From assembly GCA_949292215.1 (NCBI GenBank), contig CASEYW010000076.1:62001-126000 (forward strand): a stretch of DNA of 64,000 nucleotides, given 5' to 3'. Of the stretch, positions 19,083 through 27,084 are shown one piece after another. The DNA is from an uncultured bacterium. GTDB lineage: Bacteria > Verrucomicrobiota > Lentisphaeria > Victivallales > UBA1829. Every line of letters begins with the position of its first letter. Positions within the stretch are counted from its first letter, which is position 1. The position numbers and the translations under genes are program-made. The notes under the pieces are model-generated. The model made no database searches and was not told where the DNA came from. It worked only from the letters and a program-made list of their open reading frames with translations.

Positions 19083-20224
19083 CGTGCAAGAATTTCTTTG
19101 ATAGCGGTGATTACATCATCCTGATCATCCGTTGTCATTGCGGGGAACAGGGGCAGGGAGAGAATTCGGTCGGAGTTCCATTCCGTGTTCGGAAGGGAGC
19201 CCGGTTTGCAGCCCATGACTTCCCGATAGTATTTCTGCAGATGGGTACAGCGGAAATGAAGTCCGGTTCCGATGTTTCTGGTTTTCAATTCCGCCATGAA
19301 AGTGTCGCGGTCCATCCGGTTGGAGACGACACGGACGATGAAAAGGTGCCACGCGTGTTTGATCTCGTAAGCGGGATCGCCCAGCGGCCGGAGTTCCTCA
19401 ATTTCCGCGAGTTTTTCCCGATAGCGCATGGCAAGGGCCGTGCGTTTTGCGTTGATCTCCTCAATCCGGGCAAGCTGTCCGAGAGCAAGTACCGCCTGCA
19501 TATCGGGCATGTTGAACTTGAAACCGGGTTCGACAACCTGCGCCTGAGGAGCGCGCTGATGAGTCAGCCGGTCATAGGCATCCACGCCGAGACCATGGAA
19601 TTTCAGGCTGCGTGCCCGTTTGCCGAGTTCGATGTCATCCGTGACGAGCATTCCGCCTTCGCCGGTCGTAATATTTTTGATTGGATGAAATGAAAACAGA
19701 GCGGTACCGCTGCTGCCGATCATACGGCCTTTGTATCGGGTTCCGATTGCGTGAGCGGCGTCTTCCACCAGCAGCACTCCGTGTTTTTCCGCGATGGCAC
19801 GGAGTGGATCCATATCGGCACTGGCTCCGGCAAAATGAACTGGCACGATCAGTTTTGTCCGCGGAGTGATCTTTGCCTCGACTTCGCAGGGATCGACCAT
19901 GAGAGTTTCTTTATCGACATCGACGAAAACGGGTGTCGCTCCTGAGAGCGCAACCAGATTCGGCATGGAGACCCAGGTCATGGAGGGGGTGATGACTTCA
20001 TCGCCCGGTCCGATGCCGAGCGCATGAAGAAGCACTTCCATGACAGCTGTTTCCGACGTCATGGAAACGGCGTAGCTTCCTCCGGTGTATTTCATGAACT
20101 CCTCTTCAAACTGCGCGACTTTCGGACCGGTTGTAATCCAGCCGGAACGGAGGACGTCTGCGACAGCTTGAATGTCAGTCTCGTCAAGATCAGGTTTGGA
20201 GAACGGCAAAAAATCGTTTCTCAT
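19079..20224 (-). CDS. arnB: UDP-4-amino-4-deoxy-L-arabinose aminotransferase ArnB-like (DegT/DnrJ/EryC1/StrS)
   Basis: A 381-residue PLP enzyme of the sugar aminotransferase family, highly similar in pattern to enterobacterial ArnB. Shared stretches include FLPFSKPDLDE, LRSGWITTGPKV, DEVITPSMTWVS, PVFVDVDKETLMV, EDAAHAIGTRYKGR, the PLP lysine in FSFHPIKNITTGEGG (Lys183), SLKFHGLGVDAYDR, and IGTGLHFRCTHLQKYYRE. It would convert UDP-4-keto-arabinose to UDP-L-Ara4N using glutamate. It is 48 bases after rng and overlaps arnT. The arnA, arnC and arnD functions are not in the window, so the pathway is incomplete here. A related 4-amino sugar is an alternative product. Confidence 0.85.
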   Translation of the reverse strand: MRNDFLPFSKPDLDETDIQAVADVLRSGWITTGPKVAQFEEEFMKYTGGSYAVSMTSETAVMEVLLHALGIGPGDEVITPSMTWVSMPNLVALSGATPVFVDVDKETLMVDPCEVEAKITPRTKLIVPVHFAGASADMDPLRAIAEKHGVLLVEDAAHAIGTRYKGRMIGSSGTALFSFHPIKNITTGEGGMLVTDDIELGKRARSLKFHGLGVDAYDRLTHQRAPQAQVVEPGFKFNMPDMQAVLALGQLARIEEINAKRTALAMRYREKLAEIEELRPLGDPAYEIKHAWHLFIVRVVSNRMDRDTFMAELKTRNIGTGLHFRCTHLQKYYREVMGCKPGSLPNTEWNSDRILSLPLFPAMTTDDQDDVITAIKEILAR

Positions 20225-20272
20225 GGTTTTCTCTCTCTTCTTTTAATTGTTATCTCTTTTGCAGAGAAAAAC

Positions 20273-21925
20273 TCAGTATTCCAGATTTGTTTCCGGATCC
20301 ACAAGTTTGAAGCATTCCATGTGCATCGTCGGATCAGCTCGGAAAGAGAGGTCCTTTCCGTAATCTTCCTCAAGCTCCTGGAGGAGCTCTGCATCATCAT
20401 TTTTCAGCCTGGCGAGAACCGTCGGGTGCATGATGACCCGGACGGACATTTTTTTGTTTTTCGCCTTTTTCTTCAGCAGTTCACGCAGTTTCCGCTGAAT
20501 TTCCACGCTCATGCTGACGGGGGATTTGACTCTGCCAGATCCCTCGCAGTAGGGGCAGAGATCGTAAACTGCGTCCTTTACGCTTTCATGTTCGCGCTGA
20601 CGGGTCATTTCCATCAGGCCGAACTTGCTGATCGGGAGCAGACGCGTTTTTGCACGGTCAGGTTCAATGTATTTCGACATGGCGCGGAGAACTGCATCGC
20701 GGTCACGCTGGGCTTTCATATCGATGAAGTCAATGACGACCAGCCCGCCGACATTGCGCAGACGTACCTGCCGGGCAATCTCTTCGGCTGCCTCCAGATT
20801 GGTCCGCAGAATGTTTTCCGGCTGGTCCTTGGCATTTTTGTTTTTACCGGAGTTTACATCAATTGCAACCAGTGCCTCGGTTTCGTCGATGCAGATATAT
20901 CCGCCGCTGGGAAGCTGGACGACACGGTCAAAGATTGCCGCAACCTGTCCGGAGATGTTGTAGCGTTCAAAGACCGGTGTGGCACGATTGCTCAGAACAA
21001 TTTTGGTATCGAATGTTTCGAATTTTGCAAAATCCGCCTTGAGGCGTTTGGCTGCTTCCGGACTGTCCACGATGATTTCATCAACGTCGCTGGTCAGGAA
21101 ATCCCTGACGGTCCGTTCCAGCAGATCCGGTTCTTTGTAGACCAGGACGGGGGCGGAGTTTTCTTCCAGCGCTTCTGTTGCATGTTCCCAGATTTTCAGC
21201 AGCATGGCAAGATCCTGTTCGAACTCGGCAGGCGAGCGTCCTTCGCCGATGGTACGGCAAATGAGCCCCATTCCTTCGGGAACATCCAGTTTTGAAAGAA
21301 TTTTCCGCAGACGGTCGCGTTCCTTGCGGTCATCAATGCGGGAGGAGAGCCCGATGTGATCGGAATAGGGCAGCAGAACCAGGTAGCGTCCGGCTATGGT
21401 GATATTCGTCGAGACGCGTGCTCCCTTCGTTCCGATGGGCCCTTTCGTGATTTGAACAAGAAGCTCCGAATTTTCCGGGAACATTTTGGGAATATCCTTG
21501 ACGGTGATTTTCCCGCTGTGAAGCTTGGTTTCGAATTCCTTGAGACGCTGAGCCTTGTTGGTTTTGCCGACAAGACCGCGGATCCGCTCCGCAACTCTGG
21601 AAAGAACGGTTCCTTTTTTCCGGCTCTTTTTCCGGCTGGCGGAATCGGCTTCCATGTGGCGGATGTCGTCGAGCATGTCATACGAGGCAGGAAGCATGTC
21701 TTTGTAATGGAGAAAGGCATTCTTGGCAGCACCGATATCGACAAATGCAGCTTCCAGTTTTTTCTCCAGATGAGTGACTCTGCCAAGATAGATGGAGCCG
21801 GCAAGAAGCTGTTCATCTTCATCGAAACGTTCGATTTCATATTCTTCCAGCCGTCCATTGCGCAGCATGGCGAAACGTGTTTCCAGCTGTTCGCAGTTCA
21901 GGATGATTTGTGTTTTATTTTTCAT
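20273..21925 (-). CDS. rng: Ribonuclease E/G family endoribonuclease
   Basis: A 550-residue RNase G-like enzyme for rRNA maturation and mRNA decay. The S1 domain begins GSIYLGRVTHLEKKLEAAFVDIG and FLHYKDM. The 5'-sensor region has KGARVSTNITIAGRYLVLLP. The DNase I-like catalytic part has YICIDETEALVAIDVNSG and VVIDFIDM, with the two Mg-binding aspartates, followed by the Zn-link CPYCEGSGR. It lacks the long C-terminal scaffold of RNase E. The S1 domain carries an insertion of about 50 residues, rich in Lys and Arg (residues about 90-145, including SRKKSRKKG), that is absent from E. coli RNase G. It lies 25 bases after fmt. Confidence 0.92.
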   Translation of the reverse strand: MKNKTQIILNCEQLETRFAMLRNGRLEEYEIERFDEDEQLLAGSIYLGRVTHLEKKLEAAFVDIGAAKNAFLHYKDMLPASYDMLDDIRHMEADSASRKKSRKKGTVLSRVAERIRGLVGKTNKAQRLKEFETKLHSGKITVKDIPKMFPENSELLVQITKGPIGTKGARVSTNITIAGRYLVLLPYSDHIGLSSRIDDRKERDRLRKILSKLDVPEGMGLICRTIGEGRSPAEFEQDLAMLLKIWEHATEALEENSAPVLVYKEPDLLERTVRDFLTSDVDEIIVDSPEAAKRLKADFAKFETFDTKIVLSNRATPVFERYNISGQVAAIFDRVVQLPSGGYICIDETEALVAIDVNSGKNKNAKDQPENILRTNLEAAEEIARQVRLRNVGGLVVIDFIDMKAQRDRDAVLRAMSKYIEPDRAKTRLLPISKFGLMEMTRQREHESVKDAVYDLCPYCEGSGRVKSPVSMSVEIQRKLRELLKKKAKNKKMSVRVIMHPTVLARLKNDDAELLQELEEDYGKDLSFRADPTMHMECFKLVDPETNLEY

Positions 21926-21950
21926 GAGCTTGCTGATTCCGGTTTGGAGT

Positions 21951-22931
21951 TCATTGTTTGGGCGGCGGTGGCGGGGGGCCGTCCAGGACTTTTGCGATGG
22001 AGCCGGGATGATTGAGTCCGCGGAGAAAATCCGAGGCTTTCATCTCCCGGGATCCTTCCGGGATGAGTTTCAGAATTTCGAGTGCGCCGGAGCCGCAGGC
22101 AATGATCCAGCGATTGTCTGCTGCCAGAGTTGTTCCGGAAACACCGGAACCTTCCGCCACTCTGGCTTCCGTGATCTTGACAAGCTGGATGCCGTTTTTT
22201 CCCATGATCCGGAATGTGGATGCCGGCCACGGATAGTAGGCCCGGACCTTGCGTTCGATCAAATCCGCCGGTTCATCCCATTTCACCGAGCCATCTGTCT
22301 TATGGATTTTGCGTGTAATGGTCGCCTCCTGTTCCTCCTGTGGAACAGGGCACATTCCGTTGGCAATTTCCGCAATGATTCCGGCAATGTTCCGGGAACC
22401 CAGTTCGGAAAGTGCGATTTCCAGGGTTTGCGTGTTGATCGCCGGCGGCATCGACATCGTCATAACGGAATAAATCGGGCCGGTGTCCAGTCCTTTGTCC
22501 ATTTTCATGAAAGTGACTCCGGAGATTCGGTCCCCGTTGAGAATGGCTGTTGCAAGAGGGGATGCCCCGCGATATTTCGGCAGAACCGATCCATGCACAT
22601 TCAAACAGCCGAATTTCGGAAATTGAAGAAGCCGTTCCCGCAGAATCTGTCCGAAGGAGACAACAACGATGATTTCCGGTTGCAGTTCTTCCATGACTTT
22701 CATGAAATCATCGGAACTGACCGACGGAACCCGCATGCAGGGAATTCCCATCGCATCTGCAAATGCGCCGAGGGGCGTTGCTTTCGGGATGCGTTTTCGT
22801 CCGGATGGTTTGTCCGGCTGGGTTCCGACTCCCGTCAGATCAATTTTTTCGGATCTGCTCAATGCGTCAAGAAACGGGACCGCAAATGCGCCGGAACCGA
22901 GAAAATAAACTTTCACTTTCGTTTTCTGCAT
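21951..22931 (-). CDS. fmt: Methionyl-tRNA formyltransferase
   Basis: A 326-residue enzyme that formylates initiator Met-tRNA with 10-formyl-tetrahydrofolate. Motifs are the folate-site start KVYFLGSGAFAVPFLDAL, the catalytic NVHGS, LPKYRGASPLATAIL and MDKGLDTGP, giving the Asn, His and Asp triad. The C-terminal OB domain (residues about 215-320) ends in an odd run of six prolines. Start 22931 fits a candidate promoter TTGCCA-N17-TAAATT at 22969-22997, which would place the upstream ATG at 22967 at or before the transcript start. It heads an operon fmt-rng-arnB-arnT. Confidence 0.93.
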   Translation of the reverse strand: MQKTKVKVYFLGSGAFAVPFLDALSRSEKIDLTGVGTQPDKPSGRKRIPKATPLGAFADAMGIPCMRVPSVSSDDFMKVMEELQPEIIVVVSFGQILRERLLQFPKFGCLNVHGSVLPKYRGASPLATAILNGDRISGVTFMKMDKGLDTGPIYSVMTMSMPPAINTQTLEIALSELGSRNIAGIIAEIANGMCPVPQEEQEATITRKIHKTDGSVKWDEPADLIERKVRAYYPWPASTFRIMGKNGIQLVKITEARVAEGSGVSGTTLAADNRWIIACGSGALEILKLIPEGSREMKASDFLRGLNHPGSIAKVLDGPPPPPPKQ

Positions 22932-22968
22932 AGATGAAGTAACACTCTCTCTTCGATCAAATTCCATT

Positions 22969-22997
22969 AATTTACAGCCGTTTCTCCGTTTTGGCAA
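22969..22997 (-). promoter_or_regulatory. Candidate promoter of the fmt operon
   Basis: Minus-strand TTGCCA (22997-22992), 17 bases, TAAATT (22974-22969). The predicted transcript starts near 22962, upstream of the chosen fmt start at 22931. Confidence 0.55.
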
Positions 22998-23117
22998 ATA
23001 CAGTTGTTCATTTATTCAGGAAAAAGAGATTAAACTCTTCCCCATGATAGGGGAAACAGGCAGAAAACAGGAGAAAAATGGAATGCTTCAGGAAGTTCCT
23101 GATTTTTTCTTCTTCAC

Positions 23118-23145
23118 TTGAAATCTTTCCGAAAGTGATTATTTT
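23118..23145 (+). promoter_or_regulatory. Candidate promoter of the MgtC-like gene
   Basis: TTGAAA (23118-23123), 16 bases, TATTTT (23140-23145), with the ATG 49 bases further on at 23194. A small hairpin with a T-run (23088-23108) lies just upstream. Confidence 0.5.
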
Positions 23146-23193
23146 TTATCCTGTTTAGTAAAATGTTTCATTGAAAAGAAAGTTGAGATTAAC

Positions 23194-23856
23194 ATGAATA
23201 CGGAATTTATTGTGCGGCTGGTGGTGGCGGGAATCCTGGGCGCGGCGGTTGGACTGGATCGGGAGTACAGGGCGAAGGAGGCCGGTACAAGAACTCATTT
23301 TCTTGTTTCTCTGGGCAGTGCGCTGATTATGATTGTTTCGCAGTGGGGATTTCAGGATGTTCTGGGAAAGAGTGGCATAGGTCTGGATCCCAGCCGGGTT
23401 GCCGCGCAGGTCGTAAGCGGGATTGGTTTCATCGGAGCGGGAACCATCATGATGCAGAAACAGTTTGTCCGCGGTCTGACGACGGCTGCCGGGCTCTGGG
23501 CTGTTGCGGGAATCGGACTTGCTGTCGGAGGTGGCCTCTACATTCTCGGGATTGCGGCAACCGTACTGACTCTGATCGGACTCGAAGTGCTTCGGTTTAT
23601 GTTGAAAAATTTCAAAACAAAATCGTCTTACATCGTTTTTCTCACCAAAGACCGGAATGATCTGATCAAAGTAACCAACGAGCTGAATGCCAATGAGTAT
23701 CATATCGTCAGTTATTCTGTCGGGAGCGAGCGAAACGGAACCGAGGAAATGCTCCGGGTCAAGATGTGTGTTCGTTCGCATGAACAACGGGAAGAGAACC
23801 AGCTTCTGCGTTTCATGCAGCAGTTCCCCGGGATTGAAGTAGAAAAAATGGAGTAG
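23194..23856 (+). CDS. MgtC/SapB family membrane protein
   Basis: A 220-residue inner-membrane protein. The N-terminal domain has the MgtC/SapB signature: RLVVAGILGAAVGLDREYR, AGTRTHFLVSLGSALIMIVS, PSRVAAQVVSGIGFIGAGTI and RGLTTAAGLWAVAGIGLAVG, with about four hydrophobic helices. The C-terminal 75 residues form a small soluble ACT-like domain (NDLIKVTNELNANEYHIVSYSVG). MgtC of Salmonella supports growth at low magnesium and inhibits the ATP synthase, but most family members are uncharacterised, so a role in Mg or phosphate homeostasis is inference. The ribosome site is weak (GTTGAGA). It converges on aroG. Confidence 0.88.
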   Translation: MNTEFIVRLVVAGILGAAVGLDREYRAKEAGTRTHFLVSLGSALIMIVSQWGFQDVLGKSGIGLDPSRVAAQVVSGIGFIGAGTIMMQKQFVRGLTTAAGLWAVAGIGLAVGGGLYILGIAATVLTLIGLEVLRFMLKNFKTKSSYIVFLTKDRNDLIKVTNELNANEYHIVSYSVGSERNGTEEMLRVKMCVRSHEQREENQLLRFMQQFPGIEVEKME

Positions 23857-23858
23857 CA

Positions 23859-23893
23859 AACGGTTTCCCGGAGAGCTGTTCCGGAAAACCGTT
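23859..23893. terminator. Hairpin between convergent mgtC-like gene and aroG
   Basis: A 13-bp stem with one mismatch (23859-23871 with 23881-23893), sited between the two stops. Neither side has a good T-run, so termination strength is uncertain. Confidence 0.45.
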
Positions 23894-23905
23894 CTGAAAA
23901 ACGAT

Positions 23906-24946
23906 TTATTTCAAAGAGTGGAAGGCTTCCAGAATGAGTTCTTCCGTTTCCTTCCAGCCAAGACAACCGTCTGTGATGGAGAGACCGTAAGTTAGATTGT
24001 TGCGGTCGGTCATATTCTGTTTGCCGGTTTTCAGATAGCTTTCCAGCATGACTCCGGCGATGCTGGCTGCTCCTTCGTTCAGTTGTTTCACGATATCTTT
24101 GAAGACCGCCGGCTGGTTGGTCGGCTGACGCATGGAGTTGCCGTGGCTGCAATCGACAATAATGGAGGGAACCAGGCCGGATTTCCGCATGAGTTCCTCT
24201 GTGAACGCGATATATTCCGAGGTATAGTTGGTCGCGTTCGAGGAACCGCGGAGAATGACATTGCAGTTCTTGTTTCCTTTTGTATGGAAGACTCCGGTTC
24301 GGCCATCGTTGATGACTCCCAGGAAGCTGTGTTTGGCTGCGGCTGTTTTGATGGCATCAATTGCGATGTGGATGGAGCCGTCTGTCGCGTTTTTGAATCC
24401 GACTGGCATGGAGAGTCCGCTGACAAGCTGGCGGTGGGTCTGCGATTCCGTTGTCCGCGCACCGATCGCCGCCCAGCTGATGAGATCAGAAAGATACTGC
24501 GGAATGATCGGGTCCAGAAATTCCGTCGCGGTCGGCAATTCGCGCTCCGCCATGGCGAGGAGAATTTTGCGGGAGAGGCGAAGCCCTTTTTCAATGTTGA
24601 ATGTTTTATCGAGATCCGGGTCGTAAACGAGCCCTTTCCAGCCGATTGTCGTGCGCGGTTTTTCGAAATAGGTCCGCATGACCAGCATGAATTTGTCTTC
24701 CACTTTTTCCTGAAGTTTTTTCAGACGGTCAGCGTAATCAAGCGCAGCATCCGGATTGTCGATGGAGCAGGGGCCCGTGACGACCAGTATCCGTTTGTCT
24801 TTTCTCCGGATGATCTCCTCAATCTGGTGGCGGGATTTTTCCACGAAATCCTCCATGACGGGAGTCAGCGGCAGTTCCGTATGAATTTCCTGAGGTGTCG
24901 GCAGGGGGTGCTGCGCCTCAATGTTGATATTATAAACTTTTTTCAT
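23906..24946 (-). CDS. aroG: 3-deoxy-7-phosphoheptulonate (DAHP) synthase, class I
   Basis: A 346-residue class I-alpha DAHP synthase, the AroF/AroG/AroH type that condenses PEP and erythrose 4-phosphate to enter the shikimate pathway. Clear motifs are ILVVTGPCSIDNP, MRTYFEKPRTTIGWKGLVYDP, PTATEFLDPI, WAAIGARTTESQTHRQL, GFKNATDGS, and IIVDCSHGNSMRQP, holding the metal and PEP ligands. The N-terminal 40 residues correspond to the regulatory extension that binds aromatic amino acids in E. coli, although which one cannot be told. The ATG lies three bases after the hisS stop, so it is the second gene of a hisS-aroG operon. Confidence 0.94.
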   Translation of the reverse strand: MKKVYNINIEAQHPLPTPQEIHTELPLTPVMEDFVEKSRHQIEEIIRRKDKRILVVTGPCSIDNPDAALDYADRLKKLQEKVEDKFMLVMRTYFEKPRTTIGWKGLVYDPDLDKTFNIEKGLRLSRKILLAMAERELPTATEFLDPIIPQYLSDLISWAAIGARTTESQTHRQLVSGLSMPVGFKNATDGSIHIAIDAIKTAAAKHSFLGVINDGRTGVFHTKGNKNCNVILRGSSNATNYTSEYIAFTEELMRKSGLVPSIIVDCSHGNSMRQPTNQPAVFKDIVKQLNEGAASIAGVMLESYLKTGKQNMTDRNNLTYGLSITDGCLGWKETEELILEAFHSLK

Positions 24947-24949
24947 GAT

Positions 24950-26203
24950 TCAGCACAATTCGTTTTTCAAGTCTTCGAGAGTGAGTTTTACTTCTTTCTG
25001 AGTGGAATCGGACATGTTTTTCAGCATGGCTTTGCCGGATTCCAGTTCACTGTCACCGATGACGATGGAATAAGCCGCTTTCAGACGGTCAGCGGAACGC
25101 ATCTGCGATTTGAGACTTTTGGATTCCAGTTCCAGAGCTGTTCTGATTCCCGCCTTGCGGAGCTTTGCCGAGAGCGCGATATTGAATGCCAGCGCCTTGT
25201 CTCCCATTGATGCCAGAAAGAGTTTCGGATGCTCCGGAAGGAGCGGCGGGACGCCGAGAGCTTCCCGGACCATGATGAGGCGTTCCATTCCAGCAGCGAA
25301 TCCGACTCCCTGAATCGGTTTGTTTGATTCCGGAAGCATCAGTTCATATCTTCCGCCGCCTGCGATGGCGGTTTGACCGCCAAGCCCGGGATGAGTCAGT
25401 TCGAATACGGTATGAACATAATAGTCGAGTCCTCGGACGAGTCGCGGTTCGATGACATAGTCGATTCCCATTGCCGTCAGAGCATTGCAGACTTTTTTGA
25501 AATAGTCTTTGGATTCCTGACTGAAGAAGTCCGCTGCATCGGGAGCATTGTCGATGACTTTGCGGCAGTTTTCCTGTTTGCAGTCGAGAATTCGCCAGAT
25601 GTTCCGCTGGAAACGTTCTTTGCAGTCGTCGCACATGGAATCGATATGCGGGGCAAAATAAGTCCGAAGCGCCTCTTCCGCAGCGGGACGGTCCGACGCG
25701 ACTCCGCGAGTGTTGAGGTAGAGCGTGAATCCGGAAATTTTGATCTCGTTCAGATAATGGACCAGCATCGCAATACATTCCGCGTCGAGTTCCGGAGAGA
25801 CTTTTCCTGCATTTTCCACTCCGATCTGATGAAACTGACGTCTTCTTCCTGCTGCCGGGCGTTCTCCGCGAAACATGGGACCAATGTAGAAAACCCGGTG
25901 TTCGACACCGTTCAGAGCGTCGGTTCCCGAAAGAGAACGCATTACGCCGGCTGTTCCCTCCGGACGCAGGGTCAGGCTTCTGCCGCCGCGGTCTTCGAAG
26001 GTATACATCTCCTTTTTCACGACTTCTGTTTCATTGCCCAGTCCGCGCTGAAAGACTTCGGTATATTCGAAGATCGGAGTCCTGAGTTCTCCGTATCCAT
26101 AAAGGGAAAAGATTTTTTTTGCGGAATCTTCAAGAAAGTTCCAGGTGGGCGCTTCTTCCGGAAGAATGTCGCTGGTTCCCGGAGGCGGTGTTGATTTTGA
26201 CAT
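24950..26203 (-). CDS. hisS: Histidyl-tRNA synthetase
   Basis: A 417-residue class II synthetase that charges tRNA-His. Motif 1 surrounds LRTPIFEYTEVFQRGLG, motif 2 is RPAAGRRRQFHQIGVE, the histidine-A motif is RLVRGLDYYVHTVFEL, and motif 3 is QGVGFAAGMERLIM. The last 90 residues are the anticodon-binding domain. A four-cysteine cluster (MCDDCKER and CKQENC, residues about 195-220) sits in the insertion domain and could bind zinc. Start 26203 follows AAAAGGA at a good distance. The upstream ATG at 26272 would read through a terminator hairpin and lacks a ribosome site. It is co-directional with aroG, three bases away. Confidence 0.95.
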   Translation of the reverse strand: MSKSTPPPGTSDILPEEAPTWNFLEDSAKKIFSLYGYGELRTPIFEYTEVFQRGLGNETEVVKKEMYTFEDRGGRSLTLRPEGTAGVMRSLSGTDALNGVEHRVFYIGPMFRGERPAAGRRRQFHQIGVENAGKVSPELDAECIAMLVHYLNEIKISGFTLYLNTRGVASDRPAAEEALRTYFAPHIDSMCDDCKERFQRNIWRILDCKQENCRKVIDNAPDAADFFSQESKDYFKKVCNALTAMGIDYVIEPRLVRGLDYYVHTVFELTHPGLGGQTAIAGGGRYELMLPESNKPIQGVGFAAGMERLIMVREALGVPPLLPEHPKLFLASMGDKALAFNIALSAKLRKAGIRTALELESKSLKSQMRSADRLKAAYSIVIGDSELESGKAMLKNMSDSTQKEVKLTLEDLKNELC

Positions 26204-26230
26204 GTTGAAATCCTTTTTTCTGATCGTTCC

Positions 26231-26268
26231 AAATAGAAAACGCCTTGCAGATTTCCGCAAGGCGTTTT
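26231..26268 (-). terminator. Terminator after the HU gene, or attenuator in the hisS leader
   Basis: A perfect 12-bp stem (26237-26248 with 26257-26268) with an 8-base loop and a T-rich minus-strand tail. It lies between HU (stop 26326) and hisS (start 26203), and downstream of a strong promoter at 26317-26345. Confidence 0.85.
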
Positions 26269-26316
26269 CCATGATTTGTATGAAAATGCCGCTGCAAAGA
26301 ATGCAATACGGCTAAT

Positions 26317-26345
26317 ACTATACAATCATTTTGCAAGACTTTCAA
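26317..26345 (-). promoter_or_regulatory. Strong candidate hisS promoter inside the end of the HU gene
   Basis: Minus-strand TTGAAA (26345-26340), 17 bases, TATAGT (26322-26317). The transcript would begin near 26310 and meet the hairpin at 26231-26268 before hisS. Confidence 0.6.
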
Positions 26346-26613
26346 CTCTCTGCTTCAAAACTTTTCCAGCCCGGAATTTGACGACGACCCGCTCCGGAAT
26401 TACAACCTCGTGCGACGGATTGCGCGGATTTCTTCCTTTGCGTTCCTTTCTGACCAGAACCTCGAATACTCCGAAATTCCGCAGTTCGATGTTTCTTCCC
26501 GCAGCCAGCTCGTCCGCCAGATAATCCAGCGTCTTCTGGACAACGGCGCTCACGGACTCTTGATGAAGCTTCGTGTCCGCGGCGATTTTGACCACCAAGT
26601 CACGTTTTGTCAT
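26326..26613 (-). CDS. HU/IHF family DNA-binding protein
   Basis: A 95-residue nucleoid protein, the normal length for HU or IHF. The N-terminal helices read MTKRDLVVKIAADTKLHQESVSAVVQ. The beta-arm holds the family signature GVFEVLVRKERKGRNPRNP, with the conserved Gly-Arg-Asn-Pro and the intercalating proline. The C-terminus is VVKFRAGKVLKQRVESL. IHF subunits and HU cannot be separated by eye. It bends DNA for chromosome packing and regulation. It has a GGGAG ribosome site, no promoter that I can define in the AT-rich region upstream, and a terminator candidate downstream. Confidence 0.93.
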   Translation of the reverse strand: MTKRDLVVKIAADTKLHQESVSAVVQKTLDYLADELAAGRNIELRNFGVFEVLVRKERKGRNPRNPSHEVVIPERVVVKFRAGKVLKQRVESLAK

Positions 26614-27084
26614 TGCTCCCTACTCCCTGTTAAACTGATTTTGGAGGTTGAAAAATAAACAAAAAGATCCCGGAAATTCTTCTGTTCAGGAAAACCAGCA
26701 CAACAACATATTGTGGAATCCCCACCTTACTAATCCGAAACACCCCAAATTTTCGAACAATATAAGTTTTATCGCAGGCAAAAGCATTCAACCGGATTGC
26801 CTTTGTCTGTCACAGTTTTTTCTGAATTTCCTTCTCGTGTTTATTTACTGTATTCAACCAAAAAACATTGTCATATAATAAAGCAGAATTACCGTAAAAA
26901 TCAAACGTGGAAAGAGATAAAAACAATAGTTTTCCAAAAAAAATATGTGATTTCTGCGTTTTTCCGGCAGGGGAAAAAACATGAAACAACAAATATGTTT
27001 CTTTTGACATATTCCCGGGAAGATGTCAAACGGGAGGAACGTTCCATCAAGAACGCTCCTCCCGTGCATGGGCAAATCAATCGA
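26614..27084. other. AT-rich intergenic region, 471 bp, no gene seen
   Basis: The region lies between the HU start and the RND stop. It is clearly more AT-rich than its surroundings. Short open frames here have no ribosome sites or recognisable motifs. The right end contains the RND terminator (27031-27064). The rest probably holds the HU promoter region, and I could not identify any RNA gene. Confidence 0.5.
27031..27064 (-). terminator. Terminator of the marR-adaptor-RND operon
   Basis: A 14-bp stem with one mismatch (27031-27044 with 27051-27064) and a six-base loop, 21 bases after the RND stop. The T-run is short (TTTGAC), so strength is moderate. Confidence 0.65.

Noticed and set aside
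23078..23158. A 26-codon open frame with an AGGAG site upstream of the MgtC-like gene, considered as a leader peptide like those of Salmonella mgtC.
   Set aside because: A better promoter (23118-23145) lies inside it and would exclude its start from the mRNA; spacing to the ribosome site is short and the peptide has no telling residue pattern.
26204..26272. In-frame ATG 23 codons upstream of hisS, giving an N-terminal extension.
   Set aside because: It lacks a ribosome site and its codons pass through a perfect terminator hairpin; class II HisRS starts near the chosen ATG.
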